From Leptodactylus fallax (Eukaryota; Chordata; Amphibia; Anura; Leptodactylidae): a stretch of DNA of 64,000 nucleotides. The stretch covers positions 181,001-245,000 of the forward strand of contig CAMRHE010000068.1 of assembly GCA_947044405.1 (NCBI GenBank), given 5' to 3'. The position numbers and the translations under genes were made by a program. Below, in pieces: positions 12,975-24,582 of this stretch; positions within the stretch are counted from its first letter, which is position 1, and each line of letters opens with the position of its first letter. The notes below the pieces were generated by a model, which saw only the letters and a program-made list of their open reading frames with translations, ran no database searches and was not told the origin of the DNA.

Positions 12975-13285
12975 GTCAAGTCCGGTGGTGAGAACAGAGA
13001 CCGAGCCCGGAATCTGTCTCATGATGCAGCAGGAAATCCACTTATTCAGCGAATACGTCTGACTGCAGGAAAGTCCGGTGAAAAGTCAAGTCCGAGGTGA
13101 GTGCAGCAGGAAATCCACTTATTCAGTGAATGCGTCTGACTGCAGGAAAGTCCGGTGAAGTGTCAAGTCCGAGGGCGAGAGCAGAGACCAGCCGGTAATC
13201 TGCCTCTGGTGCAGCAGGAAATCCACTTATTCAGCGAATGCGTCTGACTGCAGGAAAGTCCGGTGAGGGTCAAGTCCAGTGAATT
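12975..13285. repeat. Three-copy tandem repeat
   Basis: CAGCAGGAAATCCACTTATT followed by CAGCGAATGCGTCTGACTGC and AGGAAAGTCCGGTGA occurs three times, starting near 13027, 13105 and 13211. The full unit, about 110 bp, includes a GAGA(A/G)CAGAGACC block missing from the middle copy. It lies beyond the Ulp1-like gene. Confidence 0.88.
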
Positions 13286-13290
13286 TGTCT

Positions 13291-14068
13291 CTGAAGCGCA
13301 GGTCATGTGATCCTGAGGAGGTGGTCACCATGTCATTGACCTGTGGTAGAGTGGTCTCCTCCAGCTGTGTCCTATAGTCATTGTGGACACAGCGAGACCC
13401 CCGCTCTGGTATAGAGATCTGCAGATACAAAAATATACCTGGTCACGACTGAACATGGAGCAGCGGAATATTACATATAAGTGACATACAATATACACCC
13501 GGTCACTGCTGGTCATTATAGTCCTCTTACCTGGATTATATACTTGGTCCGTGGTGCTGAGGACCAATCCTTTCTTGCGGGGTCATTGGTGAGATTAGAT
13601 CTTGGACTCTGCGCCTCAGTTTCTTTATTACAGACCTCTGGTGACATGGAGGATCCGATCTGCTGCAATGTTCTCCAGAACCCCAGGATAATCTTCTACA
13701 AGAACAGTGACCGCTGGATACAGACTGAGCTCCGTGGTGTAGAGAGCGACACCAACACTTGCTTTATATTCATTCTGGAAGAAAATGTGACAACAATGAA
13801 TATCAGACCCCTCCCTATAATAGCAGTGACCCCCCCATCATTTATTACAACCAGTATATTAATGGAATCATCTTAGATAAGTCAATGGTTACTTACCGGT
13901 GACAGCAGGTCTGTGGGCGGTCGTCCAGTACCAGGGTCACTGGTGATTCTCAGGGTTCGGTAGTGTCTGCAGCTCTGGGGAGGATCCTGGTCTGTCTCAG
14001 GTCCCGCTGAAGGTCAGGGCGATCACTTGGCCCATCATGGACTCTACATGTCGTCCGACATGGAGTCA
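13291..14068. other. Region past the Ulp1-like gene; possible plus-strand exon
   Basis: A plus-strand frame at about 13635-13876 follows a good acceptor (TTTCTTTATTACAG) and reads SGDMEDPICCNVLQNPRIIF and on to a stop. I recognise no domain and see no partner exon, so it is left as a possibility only. Confidence 0.25.
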
Positions 14069-15403
14069 CTAATTGACCATTCTGGGGAATCCTGTGATCC
14101 TGCCATTCTGCAGGCAGGATATTAGATGGTGTCTCATTTCCGTGTGGTTATACATGACTGTGGGGTCACCATCTTCTGCCAGGAGCTCGTAGGCAAACGC
14201 TATAGCGAATACCCCACAGTCATAGTCATTTCTCTGCTGATCCACATTCAGAAACTTCAGGTTGTTCAGGGGCTCGAGGACCACGTCACTGTAGAGATTA
14301 TTGATCTGCTCCTGGATTGATGGAGACAGATTGTTGGTCTTGATGCTGTCGGCCACTTGGATTTTGCCATCTCTGAAGCAGGTGGTCAGCCAGTGCACCC
14401 TGTCCTCATCGTAGTGGATTTGTACCGCTTTTCTTAGTACACTGTAGCCTGGAAAGAGAAGAACGGCGGTGGGCTGCAGGCCATCAAAGTCCTCATATTG
14501 GCATTGTAGGATCTCCTGGGCCTTGTTGATGATGTCATCATCCAGCATGCCGGCCTCTCCTGTACTCCTCAGGATAGATAAGTGCTCTGGAGACAGCTGG
14601 TTCATGTAGTGCTGTCTCCAGGAATCAGGCTTCTCCACTTGGGGTGTTTCCAGCTCCGGGCTCCCTAGAACTTTTGCAGATAGATTAGTAGTGGGTTCCT
14701 CTGCAGATTTTTTGGCTGGTGGGAAGGTCCCGGGCTGACTGTGCTTGGAGGTGGGTGATTTTCTTTTACGGCTGACTCTGGAAGCTTCACCTGATGCCTT
14801 CACAGCGTCTTCATCAGGCACGGCCATTTTTACATCCATGGTTTTAGTTGTCTCTAGATTTAGGAAGGAGACGTCACCTCTCACTGCTGGACCTTGTTTT
14901 GGACGACTCTTTACATTGCGTCGTCTCTTTTTGGTCTTTGTCTTTTTAGCAGGCGGTGGCTCTTGGACATGGAATGGCTCCGCAGCATCAATGTCCCGGG
15001 GTCTTTTCTGTGGACGTTCTCCACTTTCTGTCTTTTCTCCCAGGGGCAGAGCTTGTGGTATAAGGGGCCCCTGATGTGCAGTTTTTGGATCAGCAGTAAA
15101 TTCTCCACTTTTTGTAATGCTTGCAGTGGAGTCAATGTCCCCTACTACGTAGGTCGGTGTCTTCTCACCTGTGTCTTGGCTGATGGCGCGATCTTTAGGT
15201 TTTTTCAGCGCTACTGACCTGAGGAAGCTCCTGACCTGTGTTATGGATTTTTTGGCCATGAAGCTGGAATTCCTCATCAGGGTTCTCCATTTTGGGTAGA
15301 TTTTCCTGATTCGGGTCAGAATGAAGGAGCCAATCGACTTGCAGGATGAGAGACCGGTGACCAGCAGCCGCTGGGCACGATAGCGACGTCCATGAATCCT
15401 CAT
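14069..15403 (-). CDS. Ulp1/C48-type cysteine protease with basic N-terminal half (probably mobile-element-related)
   Basis: The frame is open from an in-frame TAA at 15475-15473 to the TAG at 14071-14069. The first ATG is 15403-15401, giving 444 residues without an intron or break. Residues 1 to about 240 are low in complexity and basic, with several nuclear-localisation-like clusters (KRPR, KKTKTKKRRR near 153-162, RKRK). Residues about 265-444 form a Ulp1-like protease domain: LDDDIINKAQEILQ opening, His337 in VHWLT, Asp352 in VADS, Gln390 and Cys396 in QQRNDYDCGVFAIAFA, closing with MRHHLISCL and GFP. The spacing Gln-x5-Cys is that of SUMO proteases. The pattern resembles the many Ulp1-like genes tied to mobile DNA in fish, frogs and cnidarians more than host SENP genes, which have introns. 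Substrate is unknown. It could also be a spliced gene whose 5' exon I do not see. Confidence 0.75.
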   Translation of the reverse strand: MRIHGRRYRAQRLLVTGLSSCKSIGSFILTRIRKIYPKWRTLMRNSSFMAKKSITQVRSFLRSVALKKPKDRAISQDTGEKTPTYVVGDIDSTASITKSGEFTADPKTAHQGPLIPQALPLGEKTESGERPQKRPRDIDAAEPFHVQEPPPAKKTKTKKRRRNVKSRPKQGPAVRGDVSFLNLETTKTMDVKMAVPDEDAVKASGEASRVSRKRKSPTSKHSQPGTFPPAKKSAEEPTTNLSAKVLGSPELETPQVEKPDSWRQHYMNQLSPEHLSILRSTGEAGMLDDDIINKAQEILQCQYEDFDGLQPTAVLLFPGYSVLRKAVQIHYDEDRVHWLTTCFRDGKIQVADSIKTNNLSPSIQEQINNLYSDVVLEPLNNLKFLNVDQQRNDYDCGVFAIAFAYELLAEDGDPTVMYNHTEMRHHLISCLQNGRITGFPRMVN

Positions 15404-15517
15404 GATGGCGTCTGTCACGTTTTTTCTTTCTGTCTCAGAAGTTGCGTGTATCCGGCGTGGAGTCACACACTGTTATGATGAGCGGGCTCTGGGCTCAGGC
15501 CTCTTACTGACTGAGGT

Positions 15518-15579
15518 CATTGTGATGTCATCACCGCTCCAGGTCTAGAACATTCCATGCAGATTGTGACATCACAATG
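15518..15579. promoter_or_regulatory. CRE/AP-1-like inverted repeat upstream of the Ulp1-like gene
   Basis: CATTGTGATGTCA (15518-15530) recurs as its exact reverse complement TGACATCACAATG (15567-15579), 36 bases apart and 115-176 bp before the first ATG. Each arm holds TGATGTCA or its complement, close to the ATF/CREB consensus TGACGTCA. A promoter role is inference from position only. Confidence 0.3.
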
Positions 15580-16235
15580 CTCTTCCAGGATGAAGGCCAA
15601 ACTATTTTAACCCCTTCATGCCTTGTGAATTCCTTATGTTAATGAAGTAAGATATTGGGATTGTGTCTATGTAATGGCTACAGCTTTTCTGTTTTTATGA
15701 TCTCAGTGATTTTTTACCTTTTTTGTCATGATAAATATCTTTATTTCAGCAGAATAAACACTGATCATGAATTTTAGTTTATTTTTTGATCTTTTCTAAT
15801 GAATATTAAAAATTCTGCCTTTTTGGTCTTTTTTTTGTTCTATATAGTTCCAATAGATAGAGATCAGATCTATATATTATATAAACAGGGGAGGATTGGG
15901 ACCTGAAAGTGGCCCTTGGAAAAAAATGGAAAAGTGGTCCCATTTTATAGGCAGGCTCGGTTCAAGTAGCTTCTCCAGGTAAGGCAGTCCTGTGTAAAGC
16001 AATTTTGGACAGGACTGCTTTACATGGAGGGAGAGGCAGCAGTCCTATGTAAGTTACCATGTCAGACTGAAACTGTAACTTACACAGGACTGCTGCATCT
16101 CTCTCCATGTAAAGCAGAGATTTCTGTTACACAGGGCTGCCTGCTTTATATGTAACGGCAGCAGTCCTATGTAAGTAAAATTATAGGCAATGGGGTCAGG
16201 GTGGAAAATAAACTGTAGGTGCAGCAGCAGCCGCC
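15580..16235. other. Upstream of the Ulp1-like gene; possible hAT-type end
   Basis: An AT-rich stretch (15600-15870) is followed by CAGGGGAGGATTGGGACCTG at 15887, which looks like one end of a hAT-type element; no matching right end was found. A fold-back GTCCTGTGTAAAGCA / TGCTTTACATGGA-like set lies at 15985-16110. Confidence 0.4.
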
Positions 16236-16760
16236 ATCAGACACACAGTATAATGCCCTATAGTGATCCCTCCACACACTATAATGTCACATAGTGGCCC
16301 CACCACACACTATAATGATCTATAGTTACCCCTCCATACAGTATAATGCCCTATAGTTACCCCTCCATACAGTATAATGCCCTATAGTGACCCCTCCATA
16401 CACTCTAATGCCCTATAGTGACCCCTCCACACAGTATAATGTCACATAGTGGCCCCACCACACACTATAATGATCTATAGTTACCCCTCCATACAGTATA
16501 ATGCCCTATAGTGACCCCTCCACACACTATAATGTCACATAGTAGCCCCACCACACACTATAATGATCTATAGTGACCCCTCCACACATTATAATGCCCT
16601 ATAGTGACCCCTCCACATGCTATAATGTCACATAGTGGCCCCTCCACACACTATAATGCCCTATAGTTACCCCTCCATACAGTATAATGCCCTATAGTGA
16701 CCCCTCCATACACTCTAATGCCCTATAGTGACCCCTCCACACAGTATAATGCCCTATATT
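16236..16760. repeat. Minisatellite, 31-bp unit
   Basis: Unit TTACCCCTCCATACAGTATA plus ATGCCCTATAG, with GTGACCCCTCCACAC and GTGGCCCCACCACAC variants, about 16 copies. Confidence 0.92.
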
Positions 16761-17774
16761 GTAATGATTTTTGCATTTCTCTGATTCCAGTTACATCTCT
16801 ACATAATAAAACACTTTTACATCACATTTTATATGGCGGTTTTTTCGTGGTTTCCTCACTTGTCCAAAGCCAAAAGCAAAAGTGAAGTTGTAAAGTCTAC
16901 TCTGAGGATTGGTACAGTTCACTAATAGGCGTCAATCTTGTTGGCGATAGCGGTAGCCATTTTATTTTCTTAAAAGGCAATTCAAGTCACATCTGACCCA
17001 AAGGTCTCCTTGACACATAAGCAGACACTAGTCTAGAAATGGCACCTAGTAGGTGGGGGCCCGGTACGGAGTTTGCACTGGGGCCCGACAGCTTCAAGCT
17101 CAAAATTGCAAATAATTGTTGGCCGGGTATTTTCTCTCAGGGACTTGAGCCCCAGAGAGATGTTGCGTACATCACATCAGGACGTGTTTACCGCTCCCCG
17201 CCATATGTCTCCGCAGTAATGCGGCTTCACACATCCTCTTCCCTACATCATTTCTGTACTATCTACTTTCACAAACATTGTGTCTCACAATAGGAAGTCA
17301 CCAGCACAAAAACATCTGTTCTACATACTATTCTGCATTCATGACATCTGGTTATGTCCTCTGTACCTCCATTGTTCCTCTTGGAAATGCATGAATACCC
17401 TAACAATTGGATGTTACTATTCGACTTGTCAATGGTCCGTGTCCCTATAAAGTCTGACAATGTCCAATCACACCTAATTATTGACAAGGGGTCTGGTAAC
17501 ACCCAGTTATCAGTTTATGTATACATTTCCAGGAGGAATTGTAGAGGAAGTCATTATAAAGACTTCTGGATTGTGCAAAATATACATCACTGAGATGGCG
17601 TCAGGTCTGCTGTGAATCTGACCATAGATGTGTAAATTTGGGCAAGGGTGAGGGATCCAAAGACTGGAGCCCCAGTGATCACAAAAATGTAGGTCCCATG
17701 CCCAAAAAACAGAGGGAACCTCTGATTATACCAGAGTGTGCCCCCATATTGCAGAGTCAACTCATCCAACCGTG

Positions 17775-18850
17775 TCACGTCCAGGTTGGACCTCCATTCT
17801 CAGTAGTGATGAGGATCCCAGTAGATGGATCTCACCAGTGGTCTAACCCCAGATCTCACAATTAGTGAGGATCCCACAAGTTGGACGTCCAGTGTCATCA
17901 TGGTCAGTGACCATGATAGGTGAGGATCCCAGTGGCTGGACCAACATTTTTAGATCCAAGGGGTCTCAGTGGCTAAATTTCAATTCATAAGTTCAGTAGA
18001 GAACCCAGTGGTTTGACCCCAATCACAGTGATTAGACCTTTACTCTTATGATCTCTTAGGACCCCATGGTTTAACCAAATTCTCATGTGGATTCCAGTGA
18101 TTGGACTCCAATTCTCCCAATTAGTGAGGGTCCCATTGGTTGGACCTCAGTGTCTTGATCAGTGAAGATCCAAGTAGTTGGACCTTAATTCTCATGATCA
18201 GTGAGGATTCCAGTAGCTGGACCTCCATTCTCATAGTTGGATCCCCTGAGGAACCTAGTGATCTCAACATTTTTGAGCTTGGTGGTTAACTTCTAATACC
18301 TATGTTTGGTAGAGATCCAAGTGGTATGATCTCCAGTCACATGATCAGTGACTAACCCCTTGCTTTAATCCCAAGTCTTGGATTAGTGAGGACCCCAGTG
18401 GTTGGACCTCCATTCTCATGATCAGTGAAGATCCCAGCGGTTGGACCTCCATTCTCATGATCAGTGAGGATCCCAGCGGTTGGACCTCCATTCTCATGAT
18501 CAGTGAGGACCCTGGTGGTTGGATCCCCGTTCTTGTGATCGGTGAGGATCCCAGTGTGTGGACCCCCATTCTTATGATCAGTGAGGATCCCAGTAGTTAG
18601 GCCAAAATTTTTGAGATTAGTGGAGTCCCACTAGCTAAATTACAATTTCTATGTTTGGTAGAGATTCAAGTGGTTTGATCCCTAGTCATATGATCAGTGA
18701 CTATCTCCTAGTTTTAACCTCAAGTCTCATGATCAGTGAGCATTCCAGTATTTGGACCCCCATTGTCATAATCATGAAGGTCCCAGTGTTTGGACCCGTA
18801 GTCTCATGATTGGTGAGGATCCCAGTAGTTGGTCCCCTATGGATTTGTTT
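17775..18850. repeat. Minisatellite, 39-bp unit, degenerate
   Basis: Unit GATCAGTGAGGATCCCAGCG plus GTTGGACCTCCATTCTCAT. Copies near 18380-18600 are almost identical, while flanking copies are strongly diverged, a typical core-and-edge pattern. Confidence 0.9.
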
Positions 18851-19801
18851 GGTTGGGGTGTGAATGGTGCATCCCCATCTTCATGATTGGTGGATGCCTC
18901 TGTGATTGGACCCTCACAGATCAGAAATTAATTGGGCACTACAGTTTGTATGACCGCTATTAGGGTATATCAACATCTGGTGTGCTAAAATGCCTCCAGA
19001 AAAAATGTGTCATGGATAGAAAGTCCACAAGTTACCACAATGTAGAAACCATACTGTAACAGTGACTGCAGGGAGAACAGAACCTGAATGAATTAACATT
19101 ATATAATATTTTTTTTAGCCTAGAGTTCCCCTTTAAATCTCCCTATAACATATTATTTGTACAGTTTGTACCCGCCGTCTATGACACTATCACAGGTACA
19201 AGCCGGGGAGTTGTCAATAATCTCCAGCAGAGATGGTATAAAATGCGACTAATTAAGTGGTGCGGCCGACACATTTACTAATAACGGATTGTTTTCATAT
19301 CTGTCCTGATTAGTTTTTGCCTCGGTGACCTTACTGGGGTGATCAATGACTCCGCTCGATACCCAGAAATGTCAGACGGATAATTACAGCAGACATCTAT
19401 ATGCTGGAACTGCAAATGAGGATCCTGTAAGACACGCCATGAACAGACTGATTTTCTTATTAAAGGAAATTTACATTCCGAGACCTCTTAAAGGGGTTGT
19501 CTACTTCAGACAATCCTTTTTTCTTAGAAGGGTCCCTCAAAAATAAGCTATTCAGGGGTTACTTTGCTGTAGGGACACTCAGCAACCAATTGTAATCTTT
19601 GAAAGGAACTTTGAAGCAAGTATCTAGTTCCCCTGCAGCACCCCCACAGGCAAAGAAGGGCATTATACGGAACTTATTGAAATCAATGCAGTGCACAGAT
19701 GTGCTGGGTCCTCCAACACTCTTTGTAGATGTTTTTCTTCATCTAATTGATGGAGCTCCTGAGTGAGGGGCTTCCATCTCCTAGTCCAGAATACTCTAAT
19801 A

Positions 19802-19966
19802 CAAGGGTAGGCAACCTTCGGGACTCCAGCTATTGTAAAACTACAACTCCCAGCATGCATACTTGCTCTGCTGTTCGCTGTTCTTGACAATCCCATGGAA
19901 GTGAATGGAGCATGTTGGGAGTTGTAGTTTCACAGCAGCTAGAGTGCCGAAGGTACCTGACCCCTG
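19802..19966. mobile_element. hAT-like MITE with perfect 8-bp target duplication
   Basis: The element is 165 bp. It starts CAAGGGTAGGCAACCTTCGG and ends CCGAAGGTACCTGACCCCTG, near-complementary. The 8-bp sequence CTCTAATA flanks both sides exactly (19794-19801 and 19967-19974). An 8-bp duplication with CAGGGG-type ends is the hAT hallmark. The arms contain ACTACAACTCCCAGCATG and its complement. Confidence 0.92.
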
Positions 19967-21108
19967 CTCTAATACAATATATAGTGTATTACGAATCTTT
20001 TACTGATCCTGCCTATATTCTGAAGCTGAATTCACAATTCTGCGAGCTTCAGAGCTGAATTCTTCTAACTTTCTGGTCATTTGAAACTTAAAGCTGTTAG
20101 GGGGTGTGTCTGTCAGCAAGGTTGTCCACTCTTTCCGATAACAACCAGCAGAATTGTGAATACAGCTCTGGAGTATAATACAACATATCCAGATCTATCG
20201 TGACATGTCATAGCCTGAAAAGTGATCCTCTAGCTTCTGTCTATGAGGCTTTAGAAGTGATATGATGACATTTTAGGTTGGGTGGAATCGACCTCATATT
20301 CAGGGAGACGTACAATGTTATTACAGTCATTAATTATGATATATGTGTAATTATTAATTACTATACAGGGCTAATTGAGGTAATTAGGAAGTAACCTGGG
20401 TGTAGTCCACAATAAAAATAACATAATGCATAGGTACATAGTAGATGTATGTGAGGGTGACCATAAGTTTATCCAGGTTCAGAGTCAGCCCACAGCAAGG
20501 TCAGGTAAATCCCGGGGCCCATGCTGATCTCTGCTCTATAGCTTCTCTTACATAGGACTCTGCTGCGATCTCTTACCTCCAGTGTGGTCACAGGATGTTC
20601 GGGGGAGATACCGTCCACTCTAACAGTACTTGGGGGATGTCCACTTATTTTTCAGCCTCTCCTTGTAATTTATTTTTACCAGGTCTTGAACTCAGGACCT
20701 GCTGTATAAGAGGCAGAAACGCTAGGAGTCACAGGCTGCACTGTTATCTATGGCAGGATTTTCTCTGTCTAAGGTCTGTTTCAGACAACTGCAAAAATTT
20801 ATATCAAGGGAGTAATGTCCGGGCCTAAACTCATGATGCTGTGATTTAAGGGTCAGGAGACCCACGGTCAGGCTGGGACCCTAATATGGGCCCATGTAAA
20901 CCACCTGAACCTGACCGGGCTTCTCTCTCCATGCTGCCCCTTGCGGTATGATTTGAGAATCTTTTCCTTTTGTCGTTGCCCATACCAACCATACCGCCAA
21001 CTATTCCCAATGGGTCTGGTTCCATCTAGGGAATGAATCACTGGACCAGTTAGGGACATCTAAGTCCTAGGACCTACAGAGAATCCTGATCTGGGCCCTC
21101 AATGATAT

Positions 21109-21442
21109 TTAAAGGGGGTGTCACCAGACCCCAGCATATCACCCCAGCCCTGCAGATAGATAGGTTAGGGGCACCTGAATCAAACGGTGTTTTCCCCTTG
21201 TGATTCGTTGCCTCCATTACCGAGATATCGCTGTTTTGTTGATATGCAAATAAGCTCTTTGGAACCACGAGGGCGCCGCCATTACTATAAAGAGCTCATT
21301 TGTTTATTACAAAAACTGTGATATCTCGGCAACGGAGGCAGCGATTCACAAGGGGAAAACGCCATATGACTCAGGTAACCTTATCCTACCAACCTGTAGG
21401 GCTCGGGGTGATATACTGGGTTCTGGCGACACTCCCCTTTAA
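21109..21442. mobile_element. TTAA foldback MITE, family B copy 1
   Basis: TTAA is at both ends, with GGGGGTGTCACCAGACCCCAG against CTGGGTTCTGGCGACACTCC. The arms contain TTACCGAGATATCGCTGTTT and the facing TGATATCTCGGCAACGGAGG. The next element appears to start from the same right TTAA. Confidence 0.88.
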
Positions 21443-22274
21443 GGGGTATGTGCACTTTCTGAATTGCCATCCAAGACCATAGAACCAATAGCGACCACAG
21501 CAGAATTCTTTGAACACCTACACCATTACATATCTGGTGCCAGACTAGTCTGATTATATTTTATGCAATGGACCGAAGATACAAACAGGACTTGACCTAA
21601 AAGCTAACAATCCAGCTCTGTCTGAATGATCTGAATGCAATTTATTGATTCAAGACAGATAAAAGCCGAGAGACAGTGACGACGTCCGGCCTTCTATATT
21701 ACTGTAGTAAGACAAATATACAGATAGTGGGATTCAAGAGATTCCTTGGTTGCACACAGATCCATATGGTCAGTGAATAGGCTGCAGTATACAAGGGATG
21801 GGATGTGCTTCAGGGTTGTGGACGCCTGCAGACTATCACCGCCGGGATGGATGCCATATTATAATACTGATGGAATTCAGAGATTATTTAGTAATCGGCC
21901 CTCAGAAGGATGACTGATCCATACTGTCCCTCGGAGACAGTCTTACTGTATACAGTGGATCCCGTAGCTCTATGATGTAAAACCGCATAACAAAGAAATG
22001 TTTCTAAACTGAAAACCGTATCCAAGGAAGCGAAACTCTGCAGCCGCGAGATGAGTAGTCTGGAGCTGGAACATGTGCAGGCCGAGGCTCTCGGGGGTTT
22101 CCTCCTCTGACCACAGCTGTCTGCCTCCTTATTGCCAGATACAGATTTAATATAGAATTGTGGGGGAGGGAAGGGGGCTCAGAGAGCTGATGGTTATAGT
22201 GTGTTATAAAGGGGCACCCTAAACAGATGTAGGACGCAGAATGTAGAAGAATAGAACACCGATGAAACATACCA

Positions 22275-22635
22275 TTAAAGAGGAACTTTCACTATCTCCA
22301 CCAACTCTTTGCAACCTTCAATAGGTGGCGCTTCACTGATCTCAGCACAGTTGGAATTTTTTCTCTAGCCCCCACCGTTCCTGAGCAATCAATGTGATTA
22401 GTTTCAGCACCCAATATGGCTTTCTACTGTCAGGTGGGCGGCTCTGAGCTGGAGCAGATAGTTTGGAACTGCCCACTTGACAATAAGGAGCCTAATTAGA
22501 ATATTGGATGCTGAAACTATCAGCACTGATTGCTCGGGAATGGTGGGTGCTAGAGAAAAAATTTCAACTGCACCAGAATCAGTGAATTGACACTCATGCA
22601 AAAAGTTAGAGGAAGTTAGGAAAGGTCCACTTTAA
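22275..22635. mobile_element. TTAA foldback MITE, family A copy 1
   Basis: TTAA is at both ends and the two arms are near-complementary. Family hallmarks are AATTTTTTCTCTAGCCCCCAC and GTTCCTGAGCAATCA in one arm and their complements in the other, with AGGTGGGCGG near the centre. There is no coding frame. Confidence 0.9.
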
Positions 22636-24256
22636 AATGTCTTTGGAATAGGACCAGATGGGCTAGTCTACCGACACTACTCAGAGACATCAATGAGTCT
22701 GGGGCACCCATGACACTGCCCTTAGTTCTCCTTCCATGTTTTCTCCTGAGACCAGCGCCACCCCCTCTTCCCAGGATGTGTGCAGTATTGCAGCTTATTC
22801 CTATTCACTTCAATGGGTCTGAGCCGCAGTACAACTTATGGATATTTTTGGCGCTGTTTCTAGAAATAAAAAGCAGAAACGTTTTTCTAATTCTGAACAA
22901 CCTCTTTAAAATAAACACTTCTCCTATTAAAATGACATGCACCCTCAGCCAATTTGTGGATTAAGGCAATAGTTGTCTGCTGAACGCCCTCAGATCTTTG
23001 TGGCCAGCTATGGAGTTTGCAAATTTGCAATTTTCAAGGATAATTTCACAATCTGAAGGTCATCTGTTATTGGGGGACCTCATGGATCTTGAATGCCCAC
23101 ATACGAGCAGCATCTATCAGATGGCAGTAGAAAAATTATTTATTACTGTACGTCATCTTTATAGCCTTGGCACTGTATTGTATAGGCCGTCAATACATCC
23201 TTGTATGTTTGGAAGAAACCAATGCATTTGGTGGAAAATTAAGGCTCCATTCTTTCATAGTAATTGGGCCATGAGATGAAAAACACAATATGTCCGGGCT
23301 TCACCTATCAGCCCCTGACACTCCAGCAGGAGTGCTAAAAGTTTGGGTGCGCAAAAAACAAGCCCTGGGCCGATCAGATGATCAGACTCATTCGTTCAAT
23401 TTTTAATGAGTCTAGACACTTGGGAGGAGCTGTGGTCAAATTCTGTGCAGCTGCTTGGTCGAGGGGGGTTAGGGTCATTCATTTGCATATTACACACCCA
23501 TAGTTTCAGCTTTTGTGTGGTTACTGTCCAGTCTGTGGTGCTTTGATGGCCACTAACTCTTGGTTATATCCTGGCAATCGTGGCTGCATTGACCTGCATG
23601 AACCCACGCTGTTCTGATCAACGCGATAAAGCTGGCATCAGTCTCTCCCTGAGCGGTGCGGTAACTCCAGTTCATCAGATTTAACATCCACATTTAATAA
23701 GGTCCTATCCATTAATACATAGAGATTGTATCATGTAACATGACTCGGCCTGCAAATTATTCAAGTGCCAATAGCGGGGAGGATACAGGTCGGTCGTCGA
23801 ACCGGTTCATTCACTTTTCCTGTTGATGAGGATTATCCAGCTATTGTTTCCAGAAAGTTCATTAATGTCATTCAATTATTCCAACACAATGGAAACACCA
23901 TGAAAGAATCGGAACAGTGAAACCAACCAGGCCGAAAAAGGGGCACTTCAAGGGACACACTATTCGTAGAGGCCACCATATTGTGAATGAATGCAAAACC
24001 TTGGCAGCAAATATCACTGAATCCCCCTGCTGCTTCAGGGTCTGCACAGATCATGCTTTGCTGTAGTGCATTATGGGAGATGTGGTATCTATACAAGACC
24101 TGCACAGAGTTAACCGATTCCTAGTAGCAGCTTTGGGTCTAACTGGAGGTTAAGTCATGATGTAATACAAGATGCAAGATTTCTGCAAAATTAAGTCACA
24201 TTTCACTAGAAGTTCCTGCTGGTTAAAGGGAACATTTATAAGTGGTGGTCAGACCT
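22636..24256. other. No gene recognised
   Basis: Short frames only. Blocks such as TCACTTCAATGGGTCTGAGC near 22805 recall family E repeats. No exon with family similarity was found. Confidence 0.5.
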
Positions 24257-24582
24257 TTAAAGAGGACCTTTCACCACCTCCACCTTTTAGCATCCTTTAA
24301 TAGGCTCCTCTCCACTGATTCTGGCGCAGTTGGAATTTTTTTCTCTAGCCCTCACCGTTCCTGAGCAATCAGTGCTGCTATGCCTGATGGGCGCTGGAGC
24401 AGGTAGTCTGAAACTGCCCACTTGACCCCAGAGATCCAAATTAGCATATTGGGTGCTAAAACTAAGCACTGATTGCTCGGGAATGGTGGGGGCTAGAGAA
24501 AAAATTCCAACTGTGCCAGAATCAGTGGAGCGGCGCGTATTGGAAGGTGCAAAGAAATGGAGGTGGTGAAAGGTTGCTTTAA
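24257..24582. mobile_element. TTAA foldback MITE, family A copy 2
   Basis: It is bounded by TTAA, with left arm AGAGGACCTTTCACCACCTC and complementary right arm GGAGGTGGTGAAAGGTTGC. The central half-sites TTTTTTCTCTAGCCCTCACC and GGTGGGGGCTAGAGAAAAAA identify the family. Confidence 0.9.

Noticed and set aside
14745..15217. Plus-strand frames opposite the Ulp1-like gene
   Set aside because: They are antisense shadows of the protease gene and show no similarity to known proteins.
15404..15466. GTG start 21 codons upstream for the Ulp1-like gene
   Set aside because: A vertebrate start at GTG is unlikely. The first ATG is 15403-15401, and an in-frame stop lies at 15475-15473.
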